Notes: generated from the letters alone by a model not told the origin. A stretch of 64,000 nt of DNA from Hymenobacter fodinae (GCF_004745825.1 NZ_SRLA01000004.1:1-64000); one strand, 5' to 3'. Shown: positions 49,966 through 59,889, counted from the stretch's first letter. A program made the numbers and translations.

Positions 49966-52593
49966 ATGCAATTGCCTTTCTCTCTGCGCCGCGTCTTCGG
50001 GAGCTTACTTATTGTGTTTTGGGCTACTGTACAGGTTGTGGCACAGCCAGCTACTAGCCAGGGTAAAACCACTACCCCGCTCACCACTGGTTGGCGCTTC
50101 AAGCAGGTAGGCCAAGGCAACTGGGCGCCTGCTACCGTGCCTGGCTGCGTGCATACAGATCTGCTGGCTACCAAACAGATTGAGGACCCGCTGTACCGTA
50201 ACAATGAGCTGAAGCAGCAGTGGATTAGTAAAACCGATTGGGAGTACGAAACTACCTTCACAGTGCCCGCTGCCACGCTGCAGCGTACCAACCTGGAGCT
50301 GGTATTCAAAGGCCTCGACACCTACGCCGACGTTACACTCAACGGGGTGGCCATTCTTCATACCGATAATATGTTCCGGGAGTGGCGCGCCAATGTGAAG
50401 TCTCGGCTCACCACCGGCGAGAACCGCCTGCACATCCGGTTCCGCTCCCCACTGAATGAGGTAGCTGGCCTACCGGCCAAGTACGGCTACAACCTTTACG
50501 CCGGCAACGATGAGCAATCTATGGGCTTTGTAGGCGAGACTGGCCCCGTGCTGAGCCCCTACACCCGCAAAGCTCCGTACCAATACGGCTGGGACTGGGG
50601 ACCACGCTTCGTGACGTCGGGCATTTGGCAGCCGGTGCAGCTAGAAGCCTGGGACGCGGCTAAGCTCACGGACTTACACGTAGTACAGCGCCATATCAGC
50701 CAGCAATCAGCCCAGCTAGGCCTAGAGGTAGAGTACGAGGCCACTGCATCAGCAGCCAAGCAGCAGGCCACGCTGGTTATTGAAACCACGGGCCCTAACG
50801 GTCAGGCCGTAGGCCCCCGCGTAGAGCAGCAGGTTACGCTACAGCCCAACCGCCACACGCTCACGGCCGAGCTACAGCTACCGAACCCGCAACTCTGGTA
50901 CCCCGCGGGCTACGGCCCTCAGGCGCTGTACTCCTTCCGGGCACAACTACTGCAAAACGGCCGCCCCCTAGATGAGGCCACCACACGCACAGGCCTCCGA
51001 ACCATACAACTGCGCCGCGAGCGTGACCAGTATGGCAAGTCGTTTGAGTTTGTGGTCAATGGCATTCCTATCTTCATTAAAGGGGTAAACTGGATTCCGG
51101 CCGATATTTTCCCCAATCGGGTAACCCCGACTCGGTACCGCCAGCTGCTACAAGCGGCCAAAGACTGCAACATGAACATGCTGCGGGTGTGGGGCGGCGG
51201 CATCTATGAAAACCAGTACTTCTATGATACCTGCGACGAGCTAGGCCTATTGGTGTGGCAGGACTTTATGTTTGCCTGTTCCTTCTACCCCGGCAACCAG
51301 GAGTTTATGGATAATGTGCGCGCCGAGGCCACCTATCAAGTGAGGCGCCTGCGCAACCACCCAGGCCTAGCTATTTGGGTAGGCAATAATGAAAACGAAA
51401 TAGCCTGGCAGCAGTGGGGCATTCCGGAGAAAATGGGCTCGCACAAGCTGGAAGTGTGGAGCAACTACCTTAAGCTCTACCGCGACCTACTCCCGACGGT
51501 GCTCCAAGAACAAGACCCCAGCCGCCCCTACATGTCGTCGAGCCCCTCGGCGGAGTTTGAGGATATGGCCGGCTCCCAAACCAACGGCGACATGCACTAC
51601 TGGGACGTGTGGGGTGGCACCGCCCCCATTTCCGACTACGAAAAGCAGGTGCCTCGCTTTATGAGCGAGTATGGCTTCCAGTCTTTTCCGGAGCTGAAAT
51701 CGGTGAAGCAATTTACCACCGAAGCCGATTGGGATATTTTATCGCCGGTGATGAAGCAGCACCAGCGCAGCGCGGCCGGCAACCCGCGCCTGATCGAGTA
51801 TTTGCGCCGCGACTATAAAGAGCCGAAGAACTTTGAGTCGTTTCTGTACGTGAGTCAGGTACTGCAGGCCCAGGCCATCAAGCTGGCAGCAGAGCACCTG
51901 CGCCGTAGTCGCCCGCGCACCATGGGCTCCATGTACTGGCAGCTGAATGATTGCTGGGGGGTAGCCTCGTGGTCATCTATCGATTACTACGGCCGCTGGA
52001 AGGCGCTGCAGTACTACGCAAAACGCTTTTATGCCTCAGTGCTGGTGAGCCTCCACGAAGAGGACAACAACGTGCGCTTCTACGTGGTGTCAGACCGTAC
52101 AACCGCTACGCCGGGCCAGTTACAAGTTCACCTGCAGGATTTTACTGGGCGCACCCTATTCAGCCAGAGTCAGACGCTGCAGATCGAGCCGCTCACCAGC
52201 AGAGCCTACCTCGATATTCCGCGGACCAAACTATTAGGCAAGCACGACCCGAAGCAGGTGGTGCTAAGCTGCGAACTACGCACCAATGGAGAGGTAGTCA
52301 GCAGCAACACCCACTACTTCGTATCGCCCAAGGACCTGAAGCTACCCCAAAGCAAAGTGCAAGCCGACTGGCAGCAGACCACCGACAGTACTTTTCAGGT
52401 TACCCTCCAGAGTAAGAACCTAGCCCGCGCAGTGATGCTTACTCTCCCCGAGGCTGAGGGCTTCTTCACGGATAACTACTTCGACTTGCTCCCCAACCAA
52501 AAGAAGACGCTCACCTTCCGCACTACCACGCTCCTGCCGCTAGCAGAGCTACGACGCCAATTGGTGGTGCGCACATTAGTTGATGCTTTTTAA
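49966..52593 (+). CDS. GH2 family beta-mannosidase
   Basis: 875 residues with signal peptide (MQLPFSLRRVFGSLLIVFWA). The N-terminal sugar-binding domain (VPGCVHTDLLATKQIEDPL) is typical of beta-mannosidase, followed by two Ig-like domains and the catalytic barrel. The acid/base Glu is in WVGNNENEIAW (Glu 476) and the nucleophile Glu in FMSEYGFQSFPE (Glu 568). It releases beta-linked mannose from oligosaccharide ends. Located with a sugar permease, a LacI regulator and a cupin isomerase in the same direction, forming a small mannoside-use locus. Periplasmic or surface. Confidence 0.93.
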   Translation: MQLPFSLRRVFGSLLIVFWATVQVVAQPATSQGKTTTPLTTGWRFKQVGQGNWAPATVPGCVHTDLLATKQIEDPLYRNNELKQQWISKTDWEYETTFTVPAATLQRTNLELVFKGLDTYADVTLNGVAILHTDNMFREWRANVKSRLTTGENRLHIRFRSPLNEVAGLPAKYGYNLYAGNDEQSMGFVGETGPVLSPYTRKAPYQYGWDWGPRFVTSGIWQPVQLEAWDAAKLTDLHVVQRHISQQSAQLGLEVEYEATASAAKQQATLVIETTGPNGQAVGPRVEQQVTLQPNRHTLTAELQLPNPQLWYPAGYGPQALYSFRAQLLQNGRPLDEATTRTGLRTIQLRRERDQYGKSFEFVVNGIPIFIKGVNWIPADIFPNRVTPTRYRQLLQAAKDCNMNMLRVWGGGIYENQYFYDTCDELGLLVWQDFMFACSFYPGNQEFMDNVRAEATYQVRRLRNHPGLAIWVGNNENEIAWQQWGIPEKMGSHKLEVWSNYLKLYRDLLPTVLQEQDPSRPYMSSSPSAEFEDMAGSQTNGDMHYWDVWGGTAPISDYEKQVPRFMSEYGFQSFPELKSVKQFTTEADWDILSPVMKQHQRSAAGNPRLIEYLRRDYKEPKNFESFLYVSQVLQAQAIKLAAEHLRRSRPRTMGSMYWQLNDCWGVASWSSIDYYGRWKALQYYAKRFYASVLVSLHEEDNNVRFYVVSDRTTATPGQLQVHLQDFTGRTLFSQSQTLQIEPLTSRAYLDIPRTKLLGKHDPKQVVLSCELRTNGEVVSSNTHYFVSPKDLKLPQSKVQADWQQTTDSTFQVTLQSKNLARAVMLTLPEAEGFFTDNYFDLLPNQKKTLTFRTTTLLPLAELRRQLVVRTLVDAF

Positions 52594-52792
52594 CCACGAT
52601 ATGCAAGATGGTACTACCTAACTTCCCTGCCTCTAAGAGCTCCTAGATCTATTTATAGCCTAGCTGGCTGGCTGCGCAAAACCACAATTGATGAGGGGGT
52701 ACAGTTGCCTCTCTTGGCGCCTAGGCCACTCGTCCGTGTACCCCTAAGCTTTACTTTCTTTCCAAACTTCCCACCAACCCATTCCTTTCCTC

Positions 52793-54073
52793 ATGGCCGC
52801 ACCCTCCCCTACGTTGTCTCCTGTTACGGCTGCCAACACCGGCACCGACGCACCACCGCGCTACACCACGGCGCTGAGCGCCGTCACTACATTGTTTTTT
52901 CTGTGGGGCTTTATCACCTGCCTCAACGACATTCTGATTCCTTACCTAAAGGCCATTTTTCAGCTTAGCTACACGCAAGCCAACCTGATAAACCTGTGCT
53001 TTTTTGGGGCCTACTTTCTAGTAAGTATTCCGGCGGGCAAGTTGGTAACTCGTGTGGGCTACAAGCGGGGCATGCTGATTGGCTTTGCCCTGGCAGCCGT
53101 TGGCGCGTATCTGTTTTACCCGGCGGCCTCAGCACGAGTGTATGGGCTGTTTCTCGGGGCGCTGTTCGTGTTGGCTTCCGGTATTACTATTCTGCAGGTA
53201 GCTGCCAATCCGTACGTGTCCATTCTCGGTCCGGCCCGCTCAGCTCCGGCCCGCCTTACGCTCACGCAGGCCTTCAACTCGCTCGGCACTACACTTGCTC
53301 CGTTGCTGGGTAGCGCCCTTATTCTAAGTCGGCTGCCCAAGCTCAATACGGCCGCCAACTCAGCGGCCATTGATGTAACCGCGGTGCAAACGCCCTACCT
53401 CATCATTGGCACGGCGCTGCTGCTCATCAGCTTGCTGCTCAGCCAGATCAACCTACCCCAAATTATACCGCCCACTGATGAGGCAGACACCACCGCTTCC
53501 GACTCGACGCGGGCTTGGAATTACCGCCACTTGGTGCTGGGCGTGGTGGGCATTTTTGCCTACGTAGGCGCAGAGGTAGCCATTGGCTCCCACATTGTAA
53601 ACTACCTGGCCCTCCCCGATGTCCTAGGCCTAGACCCCGAAGCGGCGGGCAAGCGCGTGACGTTCTACTGGGGTGCAGCCATGGTGGGCCGTTTCATGGG
53701 TGCGTATCTGCTCAACAAGGTGTCGCCGGCTAAGCTATTGGCGTTTAACGCGGTGTTCGCCGTGGCGCTCATTCTTCTCTCGATTAACACGGCAGGAGAA
53801 GTGGCCATGTACAGTTTGCTGGCGGTAGGCTTGATGAACTCGATTATGTGGCCGGTTATTTTCCCGCTGGCGCTGGCAGGCCTAGGCCGTCACACGGCCG
53901 AGGGCTCCGGATTGTTGTGTACGGCCGTAGTAGGTGGCGCTATTATTCCCTTGCTCTTCGGCTTCATTGCCGACCACAGTGGCCTCCGCCTGGCGCTATT
54001 GCTGCCAGCAGTATGCTACCTGTACATTATGTGGTATGGCCTACGGGGTAGCCGCCGTGCGGCAGTGGCCTAG
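52793..54073 (+). CDS. FHS-type sugar MFS permease (fucose/glucose/mannose transporter family)
   Basis: 426 residues with twelve helices. The fucose-permease (FHS) pattern is TTLFFLWGFITCLNDILIP (about 32-50), NLINLCFFGAYFLVSIPAGK (about 65-84), ILQVAANPYVSILG, and LTQAFNSLGTTLAPLLGS. FHS transporters move hexoses or fucose with H+ across the inner membrane. It sits 199 bases after the beta-mannosidase, so it likely takes up the released mannose. ATG at 52793; the stop is the GCCTAG of the abundant heptamer. Confidence 0.92.
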   Translation: MAAPSPTLSPVTAANTGTDAPPRYTTALSAVTTLFFLWGFITCLNDILIPYLKAIFQLSYTQANLINLCFFGAYFLVSIPAGKLVTRVGYKRGMLIGFALAAVGAYLFYPAASARVYGLFLGALFVLASGITILQVAANPYVSILGPARSAPARLTLTQAFNSLGTTLAPLLGSALILSRLPKLNTAANSAAIDVTAVQTPYLIIGTALLLISLLLSQINLPQIIPPTDEADTTASDSTRAWNYRHLVLGVVGIFAYVGAEVAIGSHIVNYLALPDVLGLDPEAAGKRVTFYWGAAMVGRFMGAYLLNKVSPAKLLAFNAVFAVALILLSINTAGEVAMYSLLAVGLMNSIMWPVIFPLALAGLGRHTAEGSGLLCTAVVGGAIIPLLFGFIADHSGLRLALLLPAVCYLYIMWYGLRGSRRAAVA

Positions 54074-54175
54074 ACGATATATCTGCCGAGTTATGGGAAA
54101 TTAATTAGTCCCTTTTGCGTACAGTGCTGTTCTTTGGCACTGGCGGCTTACGCCTTTCCCCTAACGCCCTGACTC

Positions 54176-55234
54176 ATGTCTTCCAGAAAGCAGCAAATCT
54201 CTCTTCGGGACTTAGCCAACCACCTCAACCTCTCTACCTCTACCGTTTCACGAGCCCTAGCCGACCACCGCGACATCAGCGAGGCCACCAAAGACCGGGT
54301 GCGCCAAATGGCCAAGGAACTAAACTACCGGCCCAACCAACTAGCAGCGGCGTTGCGCAAGGGCCATAGCAAAACGCTGGGCGTGATTGTGCCCCACATC
54401 AAAGGGTACTTTTTTCCGGCCGTGATGAACGGGATAGAAAAGGTAGCTACCCGGGAGGGCTTCAATGTGCTGCTGTGCCAGTCAAATGAAGACCTAGCCC
54501 GCGAAAAGCGCAACATTGAGGCCCTACTGGCCGCCCAGGTAGAAGGCATTTTGGTTTCGGTATCGGCCACCACTCAAACCGATTTGCAGCACTTCGAGCA
54601 AGTGCGTCAGCAGGGTGTACCCCTCGTGTTTTTCGACCGCGTGCCGGAGCTAGATCAAAGCATGGCCGTTATCCTCGATGACTTCCAGGGTGCCTACCAA
54701 GCCGTACGTCACCTCATTGAGCAAGGCTGCACACGCATTGCCCACTTAGCCGGTCCGCAACACCTGAATACTAGCCGCAACCGCTTTCTCGGGTTTAAAG
54801 CCGCCTTGGAGGCGCACGGCCTGCCTTACAACGAGGAAGAGCAAGTGTACTCTTTACCGGCCCTAACCCACGAGGCCGGCCGCTTGGGCATGCAGCACCT
54901 GCTGGCCCTCGATCCGCCCCTGGATGGCGTATTTGCCGCCTATGCCATCCCCTCCGTAGGGGCCCTGGAGGTACTGCGCGAAAAGGGCATTCGGGTACCG
55001 CAAGACATTGCCTTTGCCTGCTTCAGCAATGAACCCTTTACTACCATGACTCAGCCTCAGATGACGGTAGTAGACCAACGAGCCGAACAAATGGGTGAGA
55101 CGGCCGTGCGCCTTTTCCTGCAACTGCTCAAACGTGGCCCCTCCTACGTACCGCCTCACCTCATTCTGAAGCCCGAGCTCATCATCCGCGACTCGTCCCT
55201 GCACCTTTCGCAGGAGCCACGCCAGCCGCGCTAG
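54176..55234 (+). CDS. LacI/GalR family transcriptional regulator, copy 2
   Basis: 352 residues. HTH at SLRDLANHLNLSTSTVSRAL (about 9-28), hinge with RPNQLAAALRKGHSKTLGVI, and the ligand domain (PHIKGYFFPAVMNGIEKVA). Phe/Arg-rich ligand pocket not readable. The order (GH2, permease, regulator, isomerase) suggests it controls the mannoside genes. It is only distantly similar to LacI copy 1, so the two may sense different sugars. Confidence 0.94.
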   Translation: MSSRKQQISLRDLANHLNLSTSTVSRALADHRDISEATKDRVRQMAKELNYRPNQLAAALRKGHSKTLGVIVPHIKGYFFPAVMNGIEKVATREGFNVLLCQSNEDLAREKRNIEALLAAQVEGILVSVSATTQTDLQHFEQVRQQGVPLVFFDRVPELDQSMAVILDDFQGAYQAVRHLIEQGCTRIAHLAGPQHLNTSRNRFLGFKAALEAHGLPYNEEEQVYSLPALTHEAGRLGMQHLLALDPPLDGVFAAYAIPSVGALEVLREKGIRVPQDIAFACFSNEPFTTMTQPQMTVVDQRAEQMGETAVRLFLQLLKRGPSYVPPHLILKPELIIRDSSLHLSQEPRQPR

Positions 55235-55314
55235 TCACCTACTCTGTTTCTCTCAAGTGGTCTAGGCCACTTGGGGTGTGCCTACTTCTTCTCTCATTCC
55301 TTTACTACCCTTTT

Positions 55315-55818
55315 ATGAGTTCTGACTTGTCTAAGCAGGAGCTATTCCAACAAACCGAGCAACGCCTGCGCCAGCAAGGCTTTGGCATTATGGTGCAGGA
55401 CCAAACACGCCCGTGGGGCGGTTTTTTCGTGCTCGATGAAGACCAGGCCCAGGAGTTTGCCAATACCTATTTTGATGGCTTATCGGTAGAAAACCTGCGC
55501 ATTTCGGGCAAGCTGAGCCCAAAGGTGTTGCTAGTAGCGCCTCACCAGCGCTTGTCGTGGCAGTACCATCATCGTCGGGCCGAAATCTGGCGCGTCGTGA
55601 GCGGTACTGTGGGCGTTGTTACCAGCCCCACCGATGAGGAAGGCGAACTAAAAACCTACGGTCCCGGCGAACAGATTGTGCTGCAACAGGGCGAGCGGCA
55701 CCGCCTGATAGGCCTAGATGGCTGGGGTACCATTGCCGAAATCTGGCAGCACACCGACGCTCAGCACCCTTCCGACGAAGAAGACATTGTGCGCGTGCAG
55801 GACGACTTCGGCCGCTAG
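55315..55818 (+). CDS. Cupin-type sugar-phosphate isomerase (mannose-6-phosphate isomerase-like)
   Basis: 167 residues from the ATG at 55315. A cupin barrel is seen: the metal-site pattern HQRLSWQYHHRRAEIWRVVS (about 80-99), the second motif GEQIVLQQGERHRLIGLDG (about 121-139) and the final strand with IAEIWQHTD. It resembles the cupin type II mannose-6-phosphate isomerases and mannose-1-phosphate guanylyltransferase C-domains. Likely converts mannose-6-phosphate to fructose-6-phosphate, closing the mannose route. A kinase for mannose is not in this cluster, so phosphorylation must come from elsewhere. Confidence 0.82.
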   Translation: MSSDLSKQELFQQTEQRLRQQGFGIMVQDQTRPWGGFFVLDEDQAQEFANTYFDGLSVENLRISGKLSPKVLLVAPHQRLSWQYHHRRAEIWRVVSGTVGVVTSPTDEEGELKTYGPGEQIVLQQGERHRLIGLDGWGTIAEIWQHTDAQHPSDEEDIVRVQDDFGR

Positions 55819-55841
55819 TATTCTTCAGACAAAATCAACCA

Positions 55842-55875
55842 AAAAGGGTGGCCTACGTATGTAGGCCACCCTTTT
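55842..55875. terminator. Bidirectional terminator between the isomerase and uvrA
   Basis: AAAAGGGTGGCCTAC pairs with its exact complement (15 bp) around a 4-base loop, with A/T runs on both sides. Confidence 0.85.
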
Positions 55876-55899
55876 CCATTTTACACCAGCCTAGACCAG

Positions 55900-58737
55900 T
55901 TACAGCTTTTCAGCTAGGAACCGCGCCGTATGATTGGTGTCCTTCAGCTTAACCATTTCCTCGGGCGTACCCTCAAACAGCAGATGACCGCCATTGATAC
56001 CACCTTCTGGGCCGAGGTCAATAACCCAGTCGGCGCACTTGATGATGTCCATGTTATGCTCAATGATGAGCACAGAGTTGCCTTGCTCCACTAGCGCATT
56101 TAGGGCCGTCATCAGCTTGTTGATGTCGTGGAAGTGCAGGCCAGTGCTGGGCTCGTCAAAGATGAACAGGATTTTGTCATTCTGTAAAGTGTTGCCTTTA
56201 GTCAGGAAGGAAGCCAGCTTCACACGCTGGGCCTCACCACCCGACAGTGTATTGGCCGACTGGCCTAGCCGGATGTAGCCTAGGCCTACGTCGTCGAGGG
56301 GCTTGAGGCGCTCAGCAATTTTGGGCTGGTCTTTGAAGAACTCGATGCTGTCTTCAATGGTCATTTCCAGCACCTCGTTGATGCTCTTGTCCTGGTATTT
56401 CACGTCCAGGATATCCTGCTTGAACTTGCGGCCCTCACAGGCTTCGCAAGTCAGGTAGATATCGGCCATGAACTGCATCTCGATTTTCACTTGGCCTTCG
56501 CCTTGGCACACCTCACAGCGGCCACCTTCAATGTTAAAGCTGAAGTGTGAGGGTTTGAAGCCGCGCGCCTTGGCCAGCTGCTGATCGGCAAACAAGCTCC
56601 GGATGGCGTCGTAGGCCTTCACGTAGGTGACAGGGTTAGAGCGGCTGCTCTTGCCAATGGGGTTTTGATCGACAAACTCCACGTGCGTCACCTGCCCGTT
56701 TACACCCGTGAGACGGTCGAACTTACCGGTGGCCTCACCGGCACCGCCGCCTAGTTGCTTCAGCAAGGCGGGCGCCAGAATCCGCCGAATCAGTGTGGAC
56801 TTGCCCGAGCCCGACACGCCCGTTACCACCGTCATCACGTTCAGCGGAAACTTCACCGATACGTTTTTGAGATTGTTTTCGCGGGCGCCGGTTAGCTCCA
56901 GTGCGTTGCGCCAGGGGCGACGCGTTTTAGGCACGGCTACCTCCATCTTGCCGCTCAAGTACTGGCCGGTATAGGTGGCTTTGTCCCGCAGAATTTCCTC
57001 GTAGGTACCCTGAAACATGAGCGTACCGCCGCCACTGCCAGCCTCGGGGCCGATGTCAATGATCTGGTCAGCTTCCTCCATCACTTTCTCCTCGTGCTCC
57101 ACTACAATCACGGTGTTGCCGAGCTGTTGCAAAGAGCGCAGCACCCCAATCAGCTGCTCGGCATCTTTGGGGTGTAGGCCTATGCTGGGCTCATCGAGAA
57201 TGTACATGGAACCCACCAGCGCCGAACCCAGCGACGTAGCCAACGAAATCCGCTGGCTTTCTCCGCCCGACAGTGTGCTACTCAGGCGGTTCAAGGTCAA
57301 GTAGCCCAGGCCTACGCGGTTCAGGTATTCCAGGCGGTTCGTGACCTCCGTTACCAAGCGCTCGGCCACTTTCGCTTCGTGCTCGGGCAGCTCTAGGTTC
57401 TGAAAAAACTCGAGGGCTCGGCTCACCGGCAGCAGCACCAGATCGGTAATGCTCTGGCCCTGAATTTTAACGTACTGGGCGTCTTTGCGCAGGCGCGTAC
57501 CGCGGCAATCGGGGCAGGTAGTGCGGCCCCGGTACCGGCTTTGCAGCACACGGTACTGGATTTTGTGGGTCTGGGTAGCTACCCACTTAAAGTAGGCATC
57601 AAGACCTTCAAAATACTTGTTGCCCTTCCAAAGCAGAGTGCGCTCGGCCTCACTCAGTTCATTGTAGGGCCGGTGAATGGGAAAATCGAAGCGGATACCG
57701 TTTTTGAGCAAGGGCTTCAGCCATTCGCTCTGCTTATCGGTGCGCCATGGAGCAATGGCTCCTTCATACACCGTCATGGTTTTATCCGGAATTACTAGGT
57801 CCTCGTCAATGCCCAGCACCGAGCCGAACCCTTCGCAGGTCTGGCAGGCTCCGTATGGGTTATTGAAAGAAAAGAAATTGACGCTAGGTTCCTCAAACAC
57901 TTCGCCGTCTAGCTCAAAGCGGTCGGAGAAGGTGCGGGTTTCCTCATCCATCTTCACCAGGCAAGTGCCATGACCCTCGAAGAAGGCAGTCTGCACCGAG
58001 TCGGAAAGGCGGAACATCAGGTCCTCGTCGCCGGGCTGAATCACGGCGCGGTCAATCATGATGTATACTTCTCCCTGCACTTCGGGCTGACCTTCGGCAA
58101 TTAGCTCCTCAATGAAAGCCGTTTCGCCGTTTAGCACCACGCGGCTGTAGCCTTTCTGTAGTAGCAAATCCAGCTCCTTGCTCATGGGGCGGCCCTCCTC
58201 ACTAGGCAGCAGCGGCGAGAGCAGCATCACTCGGGTGCCTTCGGGCAGATGCATAAGGTAATCTACCACGTCGGCCACGTTATCCTTGCGCACCTGCTCG
58301 CCACTGATGGGGGAATACGTGCGGCCTACGCGGGCAAAGAGCAGCTTGAGATAGTCGTAAATCTCGGTGCTGGTGCCAACAGTGGAGCGGTTGTTCTTGA
58401 TGCTGACTTTCTGCTCAATGGCAATAGCCGGCGAAATACCCCGGATGTAGTCGACGTCGGGCTTATCCATGCGGCCTAGAAACTGGCGGGCGTAGCTGCT
58501 GAGGCTCTCCACGTACATCCGCTGCCCTTCAGCATACAACGTGTCAAAGGCCAGCGACGACTTGCCCGAGCCCGAGAGGCCCGTTACGACAATAAACTTA
58601 TTGCGGGGCAGCGCTACACTCAGGTTCTTGAGGTTGTGAACCCGAGCATTTTTTATCAGAATAAACTCGCGCGGGTCGAGCTGATCAATGGGGTCAGCCG
58701 CGGGGGCGGCTACTTGCAGAACGGAGTTGTCGGCCAT
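55900..58737 (-). CDS. uvrA: Excinuclease ABC subunit A
   Basis: 945 residues. UvrA is the damage-recognising ABC ATPase of nucleotide excision repair. Two ATPase halves: Walker A GLSGSGKSSLAFDTLYAEGQ (about 53-72) and GVSGSGKSTLIRRILAP (about 640), signatures LSGGESQRISLAT and LSGGEAQRVKLASFL, and zinc fingers (CQTCEGFG, CPDCRGTR, CEVCQGEG, CEACEGRK). The EPSIGLHP and EPSTGLHF D-loop/Walker B regions are intact. Typical length. Possible promoter TACCTTCG at 58796-58803. Ends at a shared terminator. Confidence 0.97.
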   Translation of the reverse strand: MADNSVLQVAAPAADPIDQLDPREFILIKNARVHNLKNLSVALPRNKFIVVTGLSGSGKSSLAFDTLYAEGQRMYVESLSSYARQFLGRMDKPDVDYIRGISPAIAIEQKVSIKNNRSTVGTSTEIYDYLKLLFARVGRTYSPISGEQVRKDNVADVVDYLMHLPEGTRVMLLSPLLPSEEGRPMSKELDLLLQKGYSRVVLNGETAFIEELIAEGQPEVQGEVYIMIDRAVIQPGDEDLMFRLSDSVQTAFFEGHGTCLVKMDEETRTFSDRFELDGEVFEEPSVNFFSFNNPYGACQTCEGFGSVLGIDEDLVIPDKTMTVYEGAIAPWRTDKQSEWLKPLLKNGIRFDFPIHRPYNELSEAERTLLWKGNKYFEGLDAYFKWVATQTHKIQYRVLQSRYRGRTTCPDCRGTRLRKDAQYVKIQGQSITDLVLLPVSRALEFFQNLELPEHEAKVAERLVTEVTNRLEYLNRVGLGYLTLNRLSSTLSGGESQRISLATSLGSALVGSMYILDEPSIGLHPKDAEQLIGVLRSLQQLGNTVIVVEHEEKVMEEADQIIDIGPEAGSGGGTLMFQGTYEEILRDKATYTGQYLSGKMEVAVPKTRRPWRNALELTGARENNLKNVSVKFPLNVMTVVTGVSGSGKSTLIRRILAPALLKQLGGGAGEATGKFDRLTGVNGQVTHVEFVDQNPIGKSSRSNPVTYVKAYDAIRSLFADQQLAKARGFKPSHFSFNIEGGRCEVCQGEGQVKIEMQFMADIYLTCEACEGRKFKQDILDVKYQDKSINEVLEMTIEDSIEFFKDQPKIAERLKPLDDVGLGYIRLGQSANTLSGGEAQRVKLASFLTKGNTLQNDKILFIFDEPSTGLHFHDINKLMTALNALVEQGNSVLIIEHNMDIIKCADWVIDLGPEGGINGGHLLFEGTPEEMVKLKDTNHTARFLAEKL

Positions 58738-58931
58738 AGGTCGGTAAACAACAACGGCTGGGGGTTTGGTTTCCGCCGTGGTAGTTTGGTTTAGACGAAG
58801 GTACGGCTGCCACGCCTGGGTTGGTTACCCGATATTCGGAGTGCAGCACTGGCCTAGAGGCTTCAGCATTGCCGTTAGCCCTCCTGCTAACACTATTAAC
58901 CTAATTTGCTGCTGCTTGCTTTCTTCGATAT

Positions 58932-59870
58932 ATGGCTCTTATCCACCTTACAGCGCAGCAGCGGTTTGAGGCGTGCTTGATGACAGGCGCTATCGGTGAT
59001 GCCTGGGGCAGCAGCTTTGAAAACGTTTCCCAGGCCACCGACTCCAACACCTTTTACTTGGGTGGGAAGCCACCCCTACCCCAGCGGTGGGCTATTACTG
59101 ACGATACACAATTAACCTTAGCTACTTGTGAAGTACTGGCTGCTAGTCAGTTTGAGCCGGCACTGCTCATGCAGAAGTTTGTGGAATACTATCGACAACA
59201 GAAGCTGGTAGGCCTAGGGGCTAGCACGTTAAAGGCTATTCAGGATACGGAAGCAGGTATTCACTGGACGCAAACCGGCCGGCGGGGGCAGTACGCGGCG
59301 GGTAACGGGGCCGCAATGCGTATAGCGCCCTTCGCCTTTTACGCTGCCACTACCAAGCACACCATTTACGATGCCTGCCGCATTACCCATCAGAACGAAG
59401 ATGCCTATGCCAGTGCCTTAGCGGTTTTCTTTGCTATACGGGCGGCCATAACTCAAACCTGGACCGGGCACAACAATCTCATTCAGCTACTTCTGCCCAA
59501 CCTACCCGATACCAACCTCAAAGACCGACTGCTGGATATAGATAGCTATTCAGAGGATAGCTCCATTGCTGAAATAGCCCAGCTTGGCAACAATGGTTAT
59601 GCTGTAAACTCCGTACCGTTCGCCATTTTTTGCGCGACAAAAATTCTCCGCTTAGGATTGAAAGAGTTGCTACGGCAAGTCATTGCCACTGGTGGCGACA
59701 CAGATACCAATGCCTCCATCGTAGGCCAGATTGCGGGCTCCTTACTTGGGCCGACGGGCTTACTTGGGCCGACGGGTATACCAGCAGAGTTGCTCCAGAA
59801 GTTAAAGCTTCTGCCAGAGTACAGTTGGATCAGAAGTGTTATCGATAAGGATCGGGACTCAGTTCAGTAG
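58932..59870 (+). CDS. ADP-ribosylglycohydrolase family protein
   Basis: 312 residues, all-alpha ARH/DraG fold. Metal-binding motifs: MTGAIGDAWGSSFEN (about 17-31), ITDDTQLTLATCEV (about 55-68), GNGAAMRIAPFAF (about 124-136) and GGDTDTNASIVGQIAGSLLG (about 255-274). It removes ADP-ribose from proteins or other acceptors. Within the last motif region the gene carries an exact 18-base tandem duplication (LLGPTG twice), right where the family has GAxxG-xxx-IP. No ADP-ribosyltransferase lies next to it. Single gene, ATG at 58932. Confidence 0.88.
   Translation: MALIHLTAQQRFEACLMTGAIGDAWGSSFENVSQATDSNTFYLGGKPPLPQRWAITDDTQLTLATCEVLAASQFEPALLMQKFVEYYRQQKLVGLGASTLKAIQDTEAGIHWTQTGRRGQYAAGNGAAMRIAPFAFYAATTKHTIYDACRITHQNEDAYASALAVFFAIRAAITQTWTGHNNLIQLLLPNLPDTNLKDRLLDIDSYSEDSSIAEIAQLGNNGYAVNSVPFAIFCATKILRLGLKELLRQVIATGGDTDTNASIVGQIAGSLLGPTGLLGPTGIPAELLQKLKLLPEYSWIRSVIDKDRDSVQ
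59741..59776 (+). repeat. Exact 18-base tandem duplication inside the ARH gene
   Basis: CTTACTTGGGCCGACGGG is present twice in a row (59741-59758 and 59759-59776), adding a second LLGPTG without shifting the frame. Confidence 0.9.
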
Positions 59871-59889
59871 CGGAGCCTGTTTGCCTCCC

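Noticed and set aside
46524..55818. Canonical polysaccharide utilisation locus (PUL)
   Set aside because: No SusC/SusD pair or sigma/anti-sigma regulator is present, so it is called only a small carbohydrate locus.
20832..59870. Idea that the 20832 gene and the 58932 ADP-ribosylglycohydrolase form a modification pair or toxin-antitoxin system
   Set aside because: They are 38 kb apart with independent contexts; the database name of the small protein is not functional evidence.
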